This document shows, piece by piece, positions 25,835 through 34,603 of a DNA stretch of 64,000 nt (within the stretch, counting starts at the first letter, position 1; each line of letters opens with the position of its first letter). The stretch covers positions 310,001 through 374,000 of the forward strand of contig NZ_FOHB01000004.1 in NCBI RefSeq assembly GCF_900111375.1, read 5' to 3'. This DNA is from Pedococcus cremeus (GTDB lineage: Bacteria; Actinomycetota; Actinomycetes; Actinomycetales; Dermatophilaceae). Both the position numbers and the translations under genes were made by a program. The notes beneath the pieces are model-generated. The model was not told where the DNA came from. It saw nothing but the letters and a program-made list of their open reading frames with translations, and searched no databases.

Positions 25835-26929
25835 TCAGCTCAGGCCTGCAGCCGAGCACGCCTTCGCGAACGTACCGGAGCAGATGTCCTCGACCTTGTA
25901 GAAGCCGTCCTTGACGACGGTGTCCTTGACCTTGTCCTTCGTCACGGCGATCGGGTCGAGGATCGTCGACGCGACGCCCTTGACGTCCTTCGTCGACTCG
26001 GGCTTCTTCTTGTTCGCCAACGCCAGGGCGGCCTTGGCGGCCGCCTCGGCCTCGGGCTTGATCGGCTTGTAGATCGTCATCGACTGGTCGCCGGCGATGA
26101 TCCGCTGGATGGCAGCCAGCTCGGCGTCCTGGCCGGTCACCGGGGGAAGCGGGGTGACGCCGCCACCCTTGAGGGCGGTGATGGCGCCACCGGCGGTGCC
26201 GTCGTTGGCAGCGTAGACGCCGACGAGGCCCGACTTGACCGCGGTGATCTGGCTCTCCATCCACTGCTGGGCCTTGTCGGGGCTCCAGTCCGGGGTGTCG
26301 TACTCGGCCGCGACCTTGTAGCCGCTGCCGTCGATGACGCTGTGCGCGCCCTTCTTGAAGTCGGCGGCGTTCGGGTCGGTGGGCGAGCCGTTGATCATGA
26401 CGAGGTTGCCCGAGGACTTGCCGCCCTTCTTGAGGAGGTCGACCAGCGTCTGGGCCTGCAGCTTGCCGACGGTCTCGTTGTCGAAGGAGACGTAGTAGTC
26501 GGCGCCGTCGATGAAGCGGTCGTAGGCGACGACCGGCACGCCCTGGCTCTTGGCGTTGTTGACGACCGCGGCAGCGGCCTTGCCGTCGACCGGGTCGAGG
26601 ACGAGGACTTTGGCGCCCTGGGTCAGCGCGGCCTCCGCCTGCTGCTGCTGCTTCGAGGCGTCCTGGTCGGCGTTGCTGTAGATGATCGTGCAGTCGGAGC
26701 AGGAGGCCTTGATCGCCGACTCGAAGAGCGGGCGGTCGAAGCTCTCGTAGCGGGTGGTCTTGGACTCGGGCAGCAGCAGGGCGATCTTCTTGGCGCCGCC
26801 CCCGCCGCCGCTCCCGGTGTCCTTGCCGCTGCCAGAGGCCGCGCCGCCGCCACCACACGCGGCGAGGCTGGCCATGCCGAGGCCGGCCACGAGGGCGGCG
26901 CCGGCGAGACGGGTGAAACGAGTGGTCAT
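25835..26929 (-). CDS. xylF: xylose/ribose-type ABC transporter, substrate-binding lipoprotein
   Basis: This 364-residue protein starts at ATG 26929 (MTTRFTRLAGAAL), which gives a proper signal peptide and lipobox LAAC; an upstream reading adds a needless MPAKTLREL leader. A Gly/Ser linker follows. The mature fold is a family-2 (RbsB/XylF) sugar-binding protein: KIALLLPESKTTRYE, VLVLDPVDGKAAAAVV, VPVVAYDRFIDG, YAANDGTAGGAITAL and LPPVTGQDAELAAIQRI. The last block is typical of XylF (VTGQDA). It is first in the operon, so it should be made in excess. Confidence 0.88.
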   Translation of the reverse strand: MTTRFTRLAGAALVAGLGMASLAACGGGGAASGSGKDTGSGGGGGAKKIALLLPESKTTRYESFDRPLFESAIKASCSDCTIIYSNADQDASKQQQQAEAALTQGAKVLVLDPVDGKAAAAVVNNAKSQGVPVVAYDRFIDGADYYVSFDNETVGKLQAQTLVDLLKKGGKSSGNLVMINGSPTDPNAADFKKGAHSVIDGSGYKVAAEYDTPDWSPDKAQQWMESQITAVKSGLVGVYAANDGTAGGAITALKGGGVTPLPPVTGQDAELAAIQRIIAGDQSMTIYKPIKPEAEAAAKAALALANKKKPESTKDVKGVASTILDPIAVTKDKVKDTVVKDGFYKVEDICSGTFAKACSAAGLS

Positions 26930-26996
26930 GCTGAGCTCCCGAAGTGTCTTCGCCGGCAACCCCGTTGGTGCGGCTCCGCTGAGTGTGGCGGCGGTG

Positions 26997-27024
26997 AACT
27001 CTTGGCGTCAAGAGTTGAATTCAA
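26997..27024 (-). promoter_or_regulatory. operator cluster ahead of the sugar-importer operon
   Basis: AACTCTTGGCGTCAAGAGTT (26997-27016) has perfect 8-base inverted arms around GCGT. It is followed at once by TTGAATTCAA (27015-27024), itself a perfect palindrome, then TCAAGAAGTTGA. These AT-rich sites lie between the ROK regulator gene and the binding-protein start and are the likely ROK (XylR/NagC-type) operator. Confidence 0.7.
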
Positions 27025-27062
27025 GAAGTTGATCCAATTGCGATCTCGGCGCCCGGGGGGCG

Positions 27063-28259
27063 TCACGTCGGAGCGGCCAGGGCGGCGGTCAGCCCCTCCG
27101 CCGCCGCGTGGCGCTCCTCGGCCACGGCGATGGCACCCACCACGTCGGCGTCGGTGTCGAGCTGGGGCGGGCGCAGGCTCACCGACGCGGCCGCGCTCGG
27201 GATGGCGCACCGCTCGAGCGAGGCGAGCATGGGGGCGGTGATGACCTCGCCGACCCGGGACAGCAGCCCACCGAGGACGATGACCTCGGGGTTGACCAGG
27301 TTGACGAGGCCGGCCACGGCCACGCCGAGGTGGCGCCCGGCGTCGGAGAGGACCCGCCGGCAGCCGGGGTCGCCGTCGAGCGCCCGGGCGACGACCTCTC
27401 GCAGGCTCAGGGCGCCGTGCGTCGGGGTGAGCGCGTCGAGCAGGGCCCGCGAGCCGATGAAGGTCTCGAGGCAGCCCCGGTTGCCGCAGCGGCAGACGGG
27501 GCCGTTCTCGTCGATGGTGAGGTGGCCGATCTCCCCCGCGGTACCCGCGCTCCCCCTGAACAGCTCACCCCCGAGGATCAGCCCGGCACCGACGCCGTAG
27601 GAGAGCTTGATGTAGACACCGTGCTCGATGCCTTGCAGCGCACCGCATTTCAGCTCGCCGAGCGCCGCGAGGTTGGCCGTGTTGTCCAGCACCACCGGTG
27701 CACGGAGGTGGCCCTCCATCTCGCTCGCCACCGCGACGCCGCGCCAGCCGGGGAGGATCCCCTCGGACCCGACCTGGCCCGACACGCTGTCCACCGGGGC
27801 GGGGAGCCCGAGGCAGACGGCCTTGACGTCGGGCATGGACTTGCCGACCTTCTCGACAAGGTCGTGCACCAGGCGGGCAGCTCGTTCCATGCCCTCGTCG
27901 GCCGGGTGGTCGGCCGGCAGCGGCATCCGCTGGCTGGCGAGCACGTCCCGCGGTCCGGTGCCGATCGCGACGCGCACGTCGCGGTCGCCGAACGCGATGC
28001 CCGCGAGCAGGGTGTTGCCGGTCGCCAGGGAGACCAGCACGGCCCGCCGGCCGTTGCGGATGCTCGGCGCGAGCTCGACGGCACCCGAGGCGTCGAGCTC
28101 CTTGACCATGTTGCTGACGGTCGCCGGGCTGAGGCCGGTCTGCCCGGCGATCTCGACCTGGGTCATCGCCCCCTGCACGCGCAGGGCGTCGAGGACCCGC
28201 AGGCGGTTGGACTCGCGCAGTGACGCCTGAGACCCGGGCGCCGGCTGTCCTGAGTTCAC
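27063..28259 (-). CDS. ROK-family transcriptional regulator (XylR-like)
   Basis: This 398-residue regulator has an N-terminal winged HTH (QVEIAGQTGLSPATVSNMVKELDASG, about residues 37-62) and a C-terminal ROK sugar-kinase-like domain with GELFRGSAGTAGEIGHLT and the zinc motif CRCGNRGCLE near residues 245-254. ROK repressors release DNA when they bind the inducing sugar. It is on the same strand as the importer operon, 133 bp upstream, with a palindrome cluster between. GTG 28259 (VNSGQPAPGSQ) gives the expected short leader. Confidence 0.9.
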   Translation of the reverse strand: MNSGQPAPGSQASLRESNRLRVLDALRVQGAMTQVEIAGQTGLSPATVSNMVKELDASGAVELAPSIRNGRRAVLVSLATGNTLLAGIAFGDRDVRVAIGTGPRDVLASQRMPLPADHPADEGMERAARLVHDLVEKVGKSMPDVKAVCLGLPAPVDSVSGQVGSEGILPGWRGVAVASEMEGHLRAPVVLDNTANLAALGELKCGALQGIEHGVYIKLSYGVGAGLILGGELFRGSAGTAGEIGHLTIDENGPVCRCGNRGCLETFIGSRALLDALTPTHGALSLREVVARALDGDPGCRRVLSDAGRHLGVAVAGLVNLVNPEVIVLGGLLSRVGEVITAPMLASLERCAIPSAAASVSLRPPQLDTDADVVGAIAVAEERHAAAEGLTAALAAPT

Positions 28260-28342
28260 GGCCCAAAGATAAGGGGTCGGACGGCCGATGGGTAGGAGCC
28301 GACCCGACCGGTTTCGCCTCCCGGTCGGGCCGCTCCCTGCGT

Positions 28343-29575
28343 TCACCGGGTGGACGCGCCCATCGGCCCGTCCACCACCACGGTCTGCCCGTCCAGGGCG
28401 TCGGCGGACTCGGCACCAGCCATGACCGGTCGGCGGCGCGCCAGCAGCTCGGCTGCCGCCAGCACCACCAGGCCCGCGGCCGACAGTGCCGCACCGACCC
28501 ACAGGGTGGAGGTGTACCCGAGTCCGGCCGTGATGGTGAGGCCACCGAGCCAGGCACCCGAGGCGTTGCCCACGTTGAAGGCCGCGATGTTGGCGCCCGA
28601 CGCCAGCGTCGGGGCCTGCCCGGCATACCGCATGATGCGCATCTGCAGGCCCGGCACGGTCGCGAAGCCGAACGCCCCCATGAGCACCAGCGCGGCGACG
28701 GTGGCCGGCTTCGAGGAGGCGGTGACGGCGAAGAGGCCCATCACGACGGCGAGGGCGCCGAGCACGACGGCGAGGGTGCGGGGCACCGAGCGGTCGGCGG
28801 CCCGGCCGCCGAGGTGGTTGCCGGCGAAGAGGCCGACCCCGAAGAGGACGAGCAGCCACGGCACCGCGCCCGCGGCGAAGCCGGTGACCTCGGTGAGGGT
28901 GTAGGCGATGTAGGTGAAGGCGCCGAACATGCCGCCGAAGCCGAGCACCGTGACGGCGAGCGAGAGCCAGACCTGCGGCTCCCTGAAGGCGGAGAGCTCA
29001 CGGCGCAGGCCGCCCTCGGAGGTGTCGCCCGGCTGGTCGGGGACGAGCACCGCCATGCCGACCAGCGCGAGCACGCCGACCGCCGTGATCGCCCAGAAGG
29101 TGGAGCGCCAGCCGAGCTGCTGGCCCAGGAAGGTCCCGAACGGGACGCCGAGCACGTTGGCCGTCGTGAGGCCGGCGAACATGGTGGCGATGGCCCCGGC
29201 CCGGCGCTCGGGGGCCACGAGGTTGGCCGCGACGACCGAGCCGATGCCGAAGAAGGCCCCGTGGGTGAGCGCGGCGAGCACGCGGCCGGTGAGCATCACG
29301 GCATACGTCGGCGCCAGGGCGGAGACCAGGTTGCCGGCGATGAACAGCACCATGAGCGCGGTGAGGACGTGCTTGCGGTTGAGGCGGGTGACGGCCGCCG
29401 TCAGGCCGACCGCCCCCACGGCCACGCTGAGGGCGTAACCGGAGATGAGCCAGCCGGCGGCCGCCTCGTCGACGGAGAAGTCGCGGGCCACGTCGGGCAG
29501 CAGGCCGGCGATGACGAACTCCGTCAGGCCGATGCCGAAGCCGCCCGTGGCGAGGGCGAGAAGTGCGAGAGGCAT
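28343..29575 (-). CDS. MFS transporter, DHA1 drug-efflux/AraJ type
   Basis: This 410-residue membrane protein has about twelve hydrophobic segments and begins directly in the first helix (MPLALLALATGGFGIGLTEF). The FVIAGLLPDVARDF block and the GRVLAALTHGAFFGIGSVVAA block (the RVL-HGAFFG motif near residue 105) identify the DHA1 family of arabinose/drug exporters. It probably exports a small hydrophobic compound. It is divergent from a MarR regulator with shared operators, which is the common arrangement for inducible efflux. Confidence 0.9.
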   Translation of the reverse strand: MPLALLALATGGFGIGLTEFVIAGLLPDVARDFSVDEAAAGWLISGYALSVAVGAVGLTAAVTRLNRKHVLTALMVLFIAGNLVSALAPTYAVMLTGRVLAALTHGAFFGIGSVVAANLVAPERRAGAIATMFAGLTTANVLGVPFGTFLGQQLGWRSTFWAITAVGVLALVGMAVLVPDQPGDTSEGGLRRELSAFREPQVWLSLAVTVLGFGGMFGAFTYIAYTLTEVTGFAAGAVPWLLVLFGVGLFAGNHLGGRAADRSVPRTLAVVLGALAVVMGLFAVTASSKPATVAALVLMGAFGFATVPGLQMRIMRYAGQAPTLASGANIAAFNVGNASGAWLGGLTITAGLGYTSTLWVGAALSAAGLVVLAAAELLARRRPVMAGAESADALDGQTVVVDGPMGASTR

Positions 29576-29629
29576 GGGGGTGCCTTTCCAGAGGAGACAG
29601 TGTCGTGTCGGCGCCGATAGAGTGCGTGT

Positions 29630-29679
29630 GCAACTAACAGCGCATGCAGCAAAGTAGTTGCATACGCGTGTAATTGCAA
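29630..29679 (+). promoter_or_regulatory. MarR operators between mfs and marR genes
   Basis: GCAACTA at 29630-29636 and TAGTTGC at 29655-29661 form inverted repeats 18 bp apart. A second site, TTGCATACGCGTGTAATTGC and following AA (29658-29679), has TTGCAt and aTTGCAA arms. The AT-rich, repeated TTGCA words between two divergent genes fit MarR binding that controls both. Confidence 0.65.
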
Positions 29680-29731
29680 AGGCGGTATGCTGGGTGTCCA
29701 GACCAGTCAACGCGCCGGGAGGAGACCAGCC

Positions 29732-30184
29732 GTGGGCATCGCCGACGACGCCGTGGAGGTGCGCGCCTCCGGCTGGCGCACCCTGGCCGCCCTGCACGGG
29801 CTCATCGAGACCGCCCTCGAGCGCGAGCTGCAGACCGGCCACGAGCTGTCGGTCGTGGAGTACACCGTGCTCGACGCCCTCTCGCGACAGGACGGCTGGC
29901 ACATGCGCATGGCCCAGCTGGCGCGTGCGGCGGCGCTGAGCAGCAGCGCGACGACCCGGCTGGTGAACCGCCTCGAGGACCGCGGCCTGCTGCGCCGCAT
30001 CCTGTGCGAGGACGACCGCCGGGGGATCTACACCGAGCTCACGCCCGCCGGCTCCAAGACCCTCGACCGGGCCCGCCCGACCCACGACCGGGTGCTGGAG
30101 TCCGCACTGCAGGAGGCAGCCGAGGTGCCCGAGCTGGCCCCCCTCGTAGCGGCGCTGACAGCACTGCCCGCGGCCACGCGCTGA
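29732..30184 (+). CDS. MarR-family transcriptional regulator
   Basis: This 150-residue protein starts at GTG 29732, which has GGGAGGAG seven bases upstream; the in-frame ATG at 29687 has no ribosome site. The winged helix spans about residues 40-110: QLARAAALSSSATTRLVNRLEDRGLLRR is the recognition region, followed by the wing DDRRGIYTELTPAG. It should repress itself and the divergent exporter until a small lipophilic ligand binds. Confidence 0.9.
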   Translation: MGIADDAVEVRASGWRTLAALHGLIETALERELQTGHELSVVEYTVLDALSRQDGWHMRMAQLARAAALSSSATTRLVNRLEDRGLLRRILCEDDRRGIYTELTPAGSKTLDRARPTHDRVLESALQEAAEVPELAPLVAALTALPAATR

Positions 30185-30225
30185 CGGCCGTCCGGCCCCG
30201 CCCGCCGGGCCCGCCCCGGGACCGA

Positions 30226-30267
30226 CACCAGGCCCCGGCGAGCAGGGGGATCAACCGGGGCCTGGTG
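30226..30267 (+). terminator. terminator between marR and GH3 genes
   Basis: CACCAGGCCCCGG (30226-30238) pairs perfectly with CCGGGGCCTGGTG (30255-30267), 13 GC-rich base pairs around a 16-base loop. It lies between convergent genes. Confidence 0.75.
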
Positions 30268-30313
30268 GGTTCGGGGACACACACCCAGGGGTATGGGTGC
30301 TCGGGTGGTCACA

Positions 30314-32158
30314 TCATGACGGGTGCAGGCCCATTCCGTCACCACAGCGGAACAACGGGTCGTCGTAACCCGGGACGTCCTCGCCGTGCCGGCGCACCTG
30401 CTCCATCGACCGCGGGAGGTCGAAGGGCAGTCGGCCGCGCGGCTCGACCGTGCCCGTGAGTCCGTCGACCAGGGCGTCGTCACAGGTGCCGTAGCTGCCC
30501 ACCAGGGCCGAGGCCAGGGGCAGCAGCGGGGTGAGCACCGCCGGTCGGTCGAGCACCACGTCGACCACCAAGGGGCAGCACGCGGCGATGCGTGCCAGGC
30601 GCGCCACGAGCCCGGGCGGGAAGTCGAGCGAGCCCTGGTGGAACCACGACTCGAGGAAGAGGTCGGACCGCGGCTCGAACGGCGCCGGCACCCGCACCAC
30701 TGCCACGTCGGCGTCCTCCGGGCGGTCGACCCGCGTCCCCAGCCTCGCCACCGCCTCGGGCGAGACGTTCTCGGCGTAGACGCGGCGGCCGCGCTCCAGC
30801 GGCAGCACCGGCGGGCGCTGCCCACCGTTCTGCAGCACGGTCACCGACGCCGCCTGCGCGGCATACCCCTCGTCGCGGAAGTCCTGCCGTCCCACCGTCT
30901 CGACGGCGAGGTCCTCGTCGACGTACGGGTTGTCGAACAGCCCGAGCCGGAACTTCACCGCGAGGATCCGGCGGGCCGAGGCGTCGATGCGCTCCTCGGT
31001 GACCCGGCCCTGCGCCACGAGGTCGAGCAGGATGTCGACGCACTCCTCGCCGCCGAACTGGTCGGCGCCCGCCTCGAGGATCAGCTCCATGCGCCCGTGC
31101 GGGTCGAGGTGCTCGACGCCCCACGCACGCGCCGGCAGCACCTGGTCGCCGACGTGGTTGTCGTTGACGAGCTCCCAGTCGGTGACGACCACACCGTCGT
31201 AGCCCAGCTTCTCGCGCAGGAGGCCGGTGACGACCTGCCGGTTGTAGCCGAAGCCGACCTCCTCGATCTTCTCGCCGTCGACCTCCAGCCCTACCGGCAT
31301 GCCGTAGTAGGGCATGATCCCCGCGGTGCCGGCCTCGATGATCGCCGGGAACGGCTTGAGGTGGTCGCCGAACCGTCCACCGGGGTAGACCTGCTCGCGC
31401 CCGTAGGGGAAGTGGGCGTCCTCGCCGTCCTTCTGCGGGCCGCCACCGGGGAAGTGCTTGCTGGTGCAGGCGACGCTCTCGGACCCGAGCTCCCCCTTCT
31501 GGAATCCCTTGAGGTAGGCCACTCCCAGCTCGGTCACGACGTCGGGGTCCTGGCCGAAGGTGCCGGCCTGCCGCGCCCACCGGGGCTCGGTGGCGAGGTC
31601 GAGCGTGGGGTGCAGGGCGGCCCGGATGCCGACCGCGACGTACTCCTGCCGGGCGACGTCGGCGAACCGGTGCACGAGCTCGGGGTCACGAAGCGCGGCC
31701 AGCCCCAGCGGCTCCGGCCACTGCGAGAACGCCTTGGCGCTGAAGGAGACCCCCGCGTTCTCGATGAACGCGTGGCGCGGGTCCGTGGAGACCGTGACCG
31801 GTATGCCGTGCGGCGTCTGCTCGGCCAGCGCCTGGAGGGCGTTGTGCCAGCGGGCGGCCATGCGCGGGTCGTCGAGGGCGTGGACGTTGAAGTGGGTGAG
31901 GTGCTTGTCGAGGACCACCACGGAGGTCGGCGACTTGCTGATCCTGCCGGGCCCCTCGAGCACGGTGCCGTCCTCGCCCGCCTCGATGACGGTCTGGAAC
32001 ATCAGCCCCGCCTTCTCCGGCAGCGACAGCCGCGAGAGCAGGTCGTCGACCCGGTCCTCCACGGGCAGGCGCGGGTCCTCGAACGGGTCCATCCGCCCGT
32101 TCTTGTTGAGGTCGCGGAACTCCACGCCCTCGGGACTGGTGAGCTTGACCGGCTCCAT
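30314..32158 (-). CDS. glycoside hydrolase family 3 beta-glycosidase
   Basis: This 614-residue cytosolic enzyme (no signal peptide) has the GH3 barrel and alpha/beta sandwich. Active-site blocks are SKHFPGGGPQKDGEDAHFPYG near residue 230, and GVVVTDWELVND near 335, where the Asp of TDW is the nucleophile. It lacks the extra fibronectin domain of larger GH3 enzymes. The gene overlaps the glucoamylase-like gene by one base (TGATG), so it acts on oligosaccharides imported by the same operon. Its linkage specificity (beta-1,2, -1,3 or -1,4 glucosides) cannot be read from sequence. Confidence 0.9.
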   Translation of the reverse strand: MEPVKLTSPEGVEFRDLNKNGRMDPFEDPRLPVEDRVDDLLSRLSLPEKAGLMFQTVIEAGEDGTVLEGPGRISKSPTSVVVLDKHLTHFNVHALDDPRMAARWHNALQALAEQTPHGIPVTVSTDPRHAFIENAGVSFSAKAFSQWPEPLGLAALRDPELVHRFADVARQEYVAVGIRAALHPTLDLATEPRWARQAGTFGQDPDVVTELGVAYLKGFQKGELGSESVACTSKHFPGGGPQKDGEDAHFPYGREQVYPGGRFGDHLKPFPAIIEAGTAGIMPYYGMPVGLEVDGEKIEEVGFGYNRQVVTGLLREKLGYDGVVVTDWELVNDNHVGDQVLPARAWGVEHLDPHGRMELILEAGADQFGGEECVDILLDLVAQGRVTEERIDASARRILAVKFRLGLFDNPYVDEDLAVETVGRQDFRDEGYAAQAASVTVLQNGGQRPPVLPLERGRRVYAENVSPEAVARLGTRVDRPEDADVAVVRVPAPFEPRSDLFLESWFHQGSLDFPPGLVARLARIAACCPLVVDVVLDRPAVLTPLLPLASALVGSYGTCDDALVDGLTGTVEPRGRLPFDLPRSMEQVRRHGEDVPGYDDPLFRCGDGMGLHPS

Positions 32159-33741
32159 CAGGCGATCCCCGCCCCGAACTCCTCCATCCCGATCACGGGC
32201 CGCAGGGCCCGTTCGACCTCGCCGGTGCTGAAGGCACGCCGGAGCACGTTGTCGGCCGCCACGTTGCCGATGGCGCCCATGACCATCGCCTGGTCCAGCG
32301 ACAGGTAGCGCTGTGCCACCTGGCCCGACTTCACGGCCACGGCATCGTAGAAACCGCCGGGGCCATAGCCGTTGAGGTCTCGCTGGATCCGCGACAGGTT
32401 GTCGTACGCCTGGGACGGTTCGTGCATCATCGCCAGGAACGCGGCGTGGGGTGTGACCACGCCGTTCTTGAAAACCGGGTTCGGGTTGGTCGCCTCGCGG
32501 CACTCCCCGAAACCCACGTCGGGGTTGGTCTTCTCCTGGTCGGAGAAGTAGCCCTCCGGGTTCATGCCGAGCAGGTCGACGCCGTACTCGCGGTACCCAC
32601 CGGCGGGGTCGCTCGCAGGGGAGAACCCCCAGTAGCCGTAGCCTGCCTCGGCCATGCCGTGCTCCCGCTGGGCACGCACGTGCAGGGGGTGGTTCCGGCC
32701 CCAGGAACGCGGGGCCCAGACCTCCTCCGGGACGAAGACGTTGGGCATGAGCTCCTCGAACATCGAGCCTCCCCACCCGGGGACGATGTGCATGCCCCGG
32801 TAGGTGTAGGCGCCCTCGTAGACCTCGATGCCCAGATACGTGCGAGTCTCGCCCACCGGCTGCATCTCGTGCCAGCTCCAGTCACAGGTGGCAGGGAAGG
32901 TCCGCCACGAGGCGAAGTAGTGCTTCGCCGGCACCTGCCCGGTCATGATGCCGAGGTAGGAGGTGATCCTGGTCTCCGAGACGATGGTGTCGTAGTGGTG
33001 CGTGGTGAGCCAGACGTCCGGCGCGTCGATGTGGCTTCCGCGGTAGACGCCGCCGGGACGGTCGTGGTCGTAGGGGAAGAACCCTCCATGCATCAGTCCG
33101 CCCGGGCGTGGGCCGTCCGGGTCGTAGAAGGCATCCCACCGCATGCGGTCGAACAGCTCCGCGGCGAGGTCGGCAGCGCCGGGCACGGAGTTCCGCACCA
33201 CCCACAGAGCCGCGCCCAGCCAGCCGTTGTCAACGCTGGAGACGAAGGGGTACACGGTGGTGCCCGTCACAGGCCACTTCCGCAGCGCCTCGCCGCTGGC
33301 CTCGTCGTACCAGTTGTAGTACATCCCGCTGGGCTCGTGGTGCTCCATGCCCAGCAGCGTGCGCAGGGTCTGCTCGACGCGCCGCTGGCACTCGCCGGGG
33401 GTGATGATCCGCAGCTCCCGCGCGACGACGGCCGACCAGAGGTAGCCCCCGATGTTGGTCGGCGACGTGTAGCCACTGCGTGTGGACAGGTCACCGGTGA
33501 TGTTGTCGGCGGGCAGCCCCGTTGCCGGGTGGGTCATCGCCACCAGCGACCGCCAGGTGTCCTCGGCCCAGCGGGTGAGGGTGGCGCGGTCGACTCCAGG
33601 AGGCAGGACGCCCGGCTTGCGCGGGCCGATCCCCGTGTCGGCCAGCGCCTGCGGAGCGGCGGTGGCGGCGACGACTGCGGCAAGTCCCCCGGCCAGCACT
33701 GCTCGGCGTGTTGCGGGCGTGCTCAAGATGCTGTCGGACAT
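32158..33741 (-). CDS. Tat-exported glucoamylase-like glycoside hydrolase
   Basis: This 527-residue protein has a twin-arginine signal (TRRAVLAGGLAAVV, cleavage near QALA at residue 34). The mature part is an (alpha/alpha)6-type fold with blocks SSVDNGWLGAALWVV, PGWGGSMFEELMPN and EHGMAEAGYGYWGFSPAS, which resemble the glycoamylase-like/DUF3131 domain also present in cyclic beta-1,2-glucan synthases and in GH144 endo-beta-1,2-glucanases. It likely cuts an extracellular glucan into pieces taken up by the adjoining ABC importer and finished by the GH3 enzyme. The beta-1,2-glucan idea is inference from fold and partner genes. Confidence 0.8.
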   Translation of the reverse strand: MSDSILSTPATRRAVLAGGLAAVVAATAAPQALADTGIGPRKPGVLPPGVDRATLTRWAEDTWRSLVAMTHPATGLPADNITGDLSTRSGYTSPTNIGGYLWSAVVARELRIITPGECQRRVEQTLRTLLGMEHHEPSGMYYNWYDEASGEALRKWPVTGTTVYPFVSSVDNGWLGAALWVVRNSVPGAADLAAELFDRMRWDAFYDPDGPRPGGLMHGGFFPYDHDRPGGVYRGSHIDAPDVWLTTHHYDTIVSETRITSYLGIMTGQVPAKHYFASWRTFPATCDWSWHEMQPVGETRTYLGIEVYEGAYTYRGMHIVPGWGGSMFEELMPNVFVPEEVWAPRSWGRNHPLHVRAQREHGMAEAGYGYWGFSPASDPAGGYREYGVDLLGMNPEGYFSDQEKTNPDVGFGECREATNPNPVFKNGVVTPHAAFLAMMHEPSQAYDNLSRIQRDLNGYGPGGFYDAVAVKSGQVAQRYLSLDQAMVMGAIGNVAADNVLRRAFSTGEVERALRPVIGMEEFGAGIA

Positions 33742-33769
33742 GGTTCGCTTTCCGTTCGTCTCGATCGGT

Positions 33770-34594
33770 TCACTTGATGCCGGTGGTGGCGATGCCCTCG
33801 ATGAAGCGGCGCTGGAAGATCAGGAAGACCAGCAGGACGGGCGCGAGGACGACTGTCGACCCGGCGAGGAGCAGCCCGTACTGCGTGCTGTTCTGGCCGA
33901 CGCTGTAGAGCGCCAACGCAACGGGAAGGGTGTAGTGGTCCTCGGTCTGGGCGACGACAAGAGGCCAGAGGAAGTTGTTCCAGCTGCCGAGGAAGGTGAG
34001 GATGCCCAGGGTGGCCAGCGCCGGCCCGGCGAGTGGCAGGAAGATCTGGGCGAAGATCCGCAGCTCGCCCGCCCCGTCGACGCGCCCGGCGTCGAGCAGG
34101 TCGCGTGGCAGCCCGAGGAAGAACTGCCGCATGAGGAACACCCCGAAGGGTGTGACCAGGAACGGCAGGATCAGCCCCGGCAACGAGTTGATCAGGCCGG
34201 CGTTGGCGACGAGCACGAACAGCGGCACGAAGGTGACGACACCGGGGATCATCAGCGTGGCCATCACCACGGCGAAGAGAGGCCGCTTGCCCGGGAACTC
34301 CAGCAGCGCCAAGGCGTAGCCGAGCATCGAGCAGAACAGCAGGTTCCCCGCCACCACCACGACCGCGACGATGATCGAGTTCGTGAAGTACGTGGTGAAG
34401 TCCAGCCGGGAGAAGAGCTGGCGGTAGTTGTCCAACGAGGCGCTCTCCGGCAACCACGTGGGCGGTACCTGCCGCAGCTCGCCCTCGCTCTTGAAGCTGC
34501 CCAGGACCATCCACACGAAGGGTGCGATGACGGCGACGACAGCGACGGTGAGCACGGCATACAGCCAGAGGTGGCCCTTGCGCTTGGTGATCAT
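33770..34594 (-). CDS. oligosaccharide ABC transporter permease (MalG type)
   Basis: This 274-residue inner-membrane protein has about six helices, the first at residues 10-30. The EAA-type coupling loop reads LLDAGRVDGAGELRIFAQIFLP near residue 185, with the EAA itself changed to LDAG. The gene sits with its partner permease and binding protein, transcribed together on the minus strand. Confidence 0.9.
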   Translation of the reverse strand: MITKRKGHLWLYAVLTVAVVAVIAPFVWMVLGSFKSEGELRQVPPTWLPESASLDNYRQLFSRLDFTTYFTNSIIVAVVVVAGNLLFCSMLGYALALLEFPGKRPLFAVVMATLMIPGVVTFVPLFVLVANAGLINSLPGLILPFLVTPFGVFLMRQFFLGLPRDLLDAGRVDGAGELRIFAQIFLPLAGPALATLGILTFLGSWNNFLWPLVVAQTEDHYTLPVALALYSVGQNSTQYGLLLAGSTVVLAPVLLVFLIFQRRFIEGIATTGIK

Positions 34595-34603
34595 CGTCGA
34601 TCC

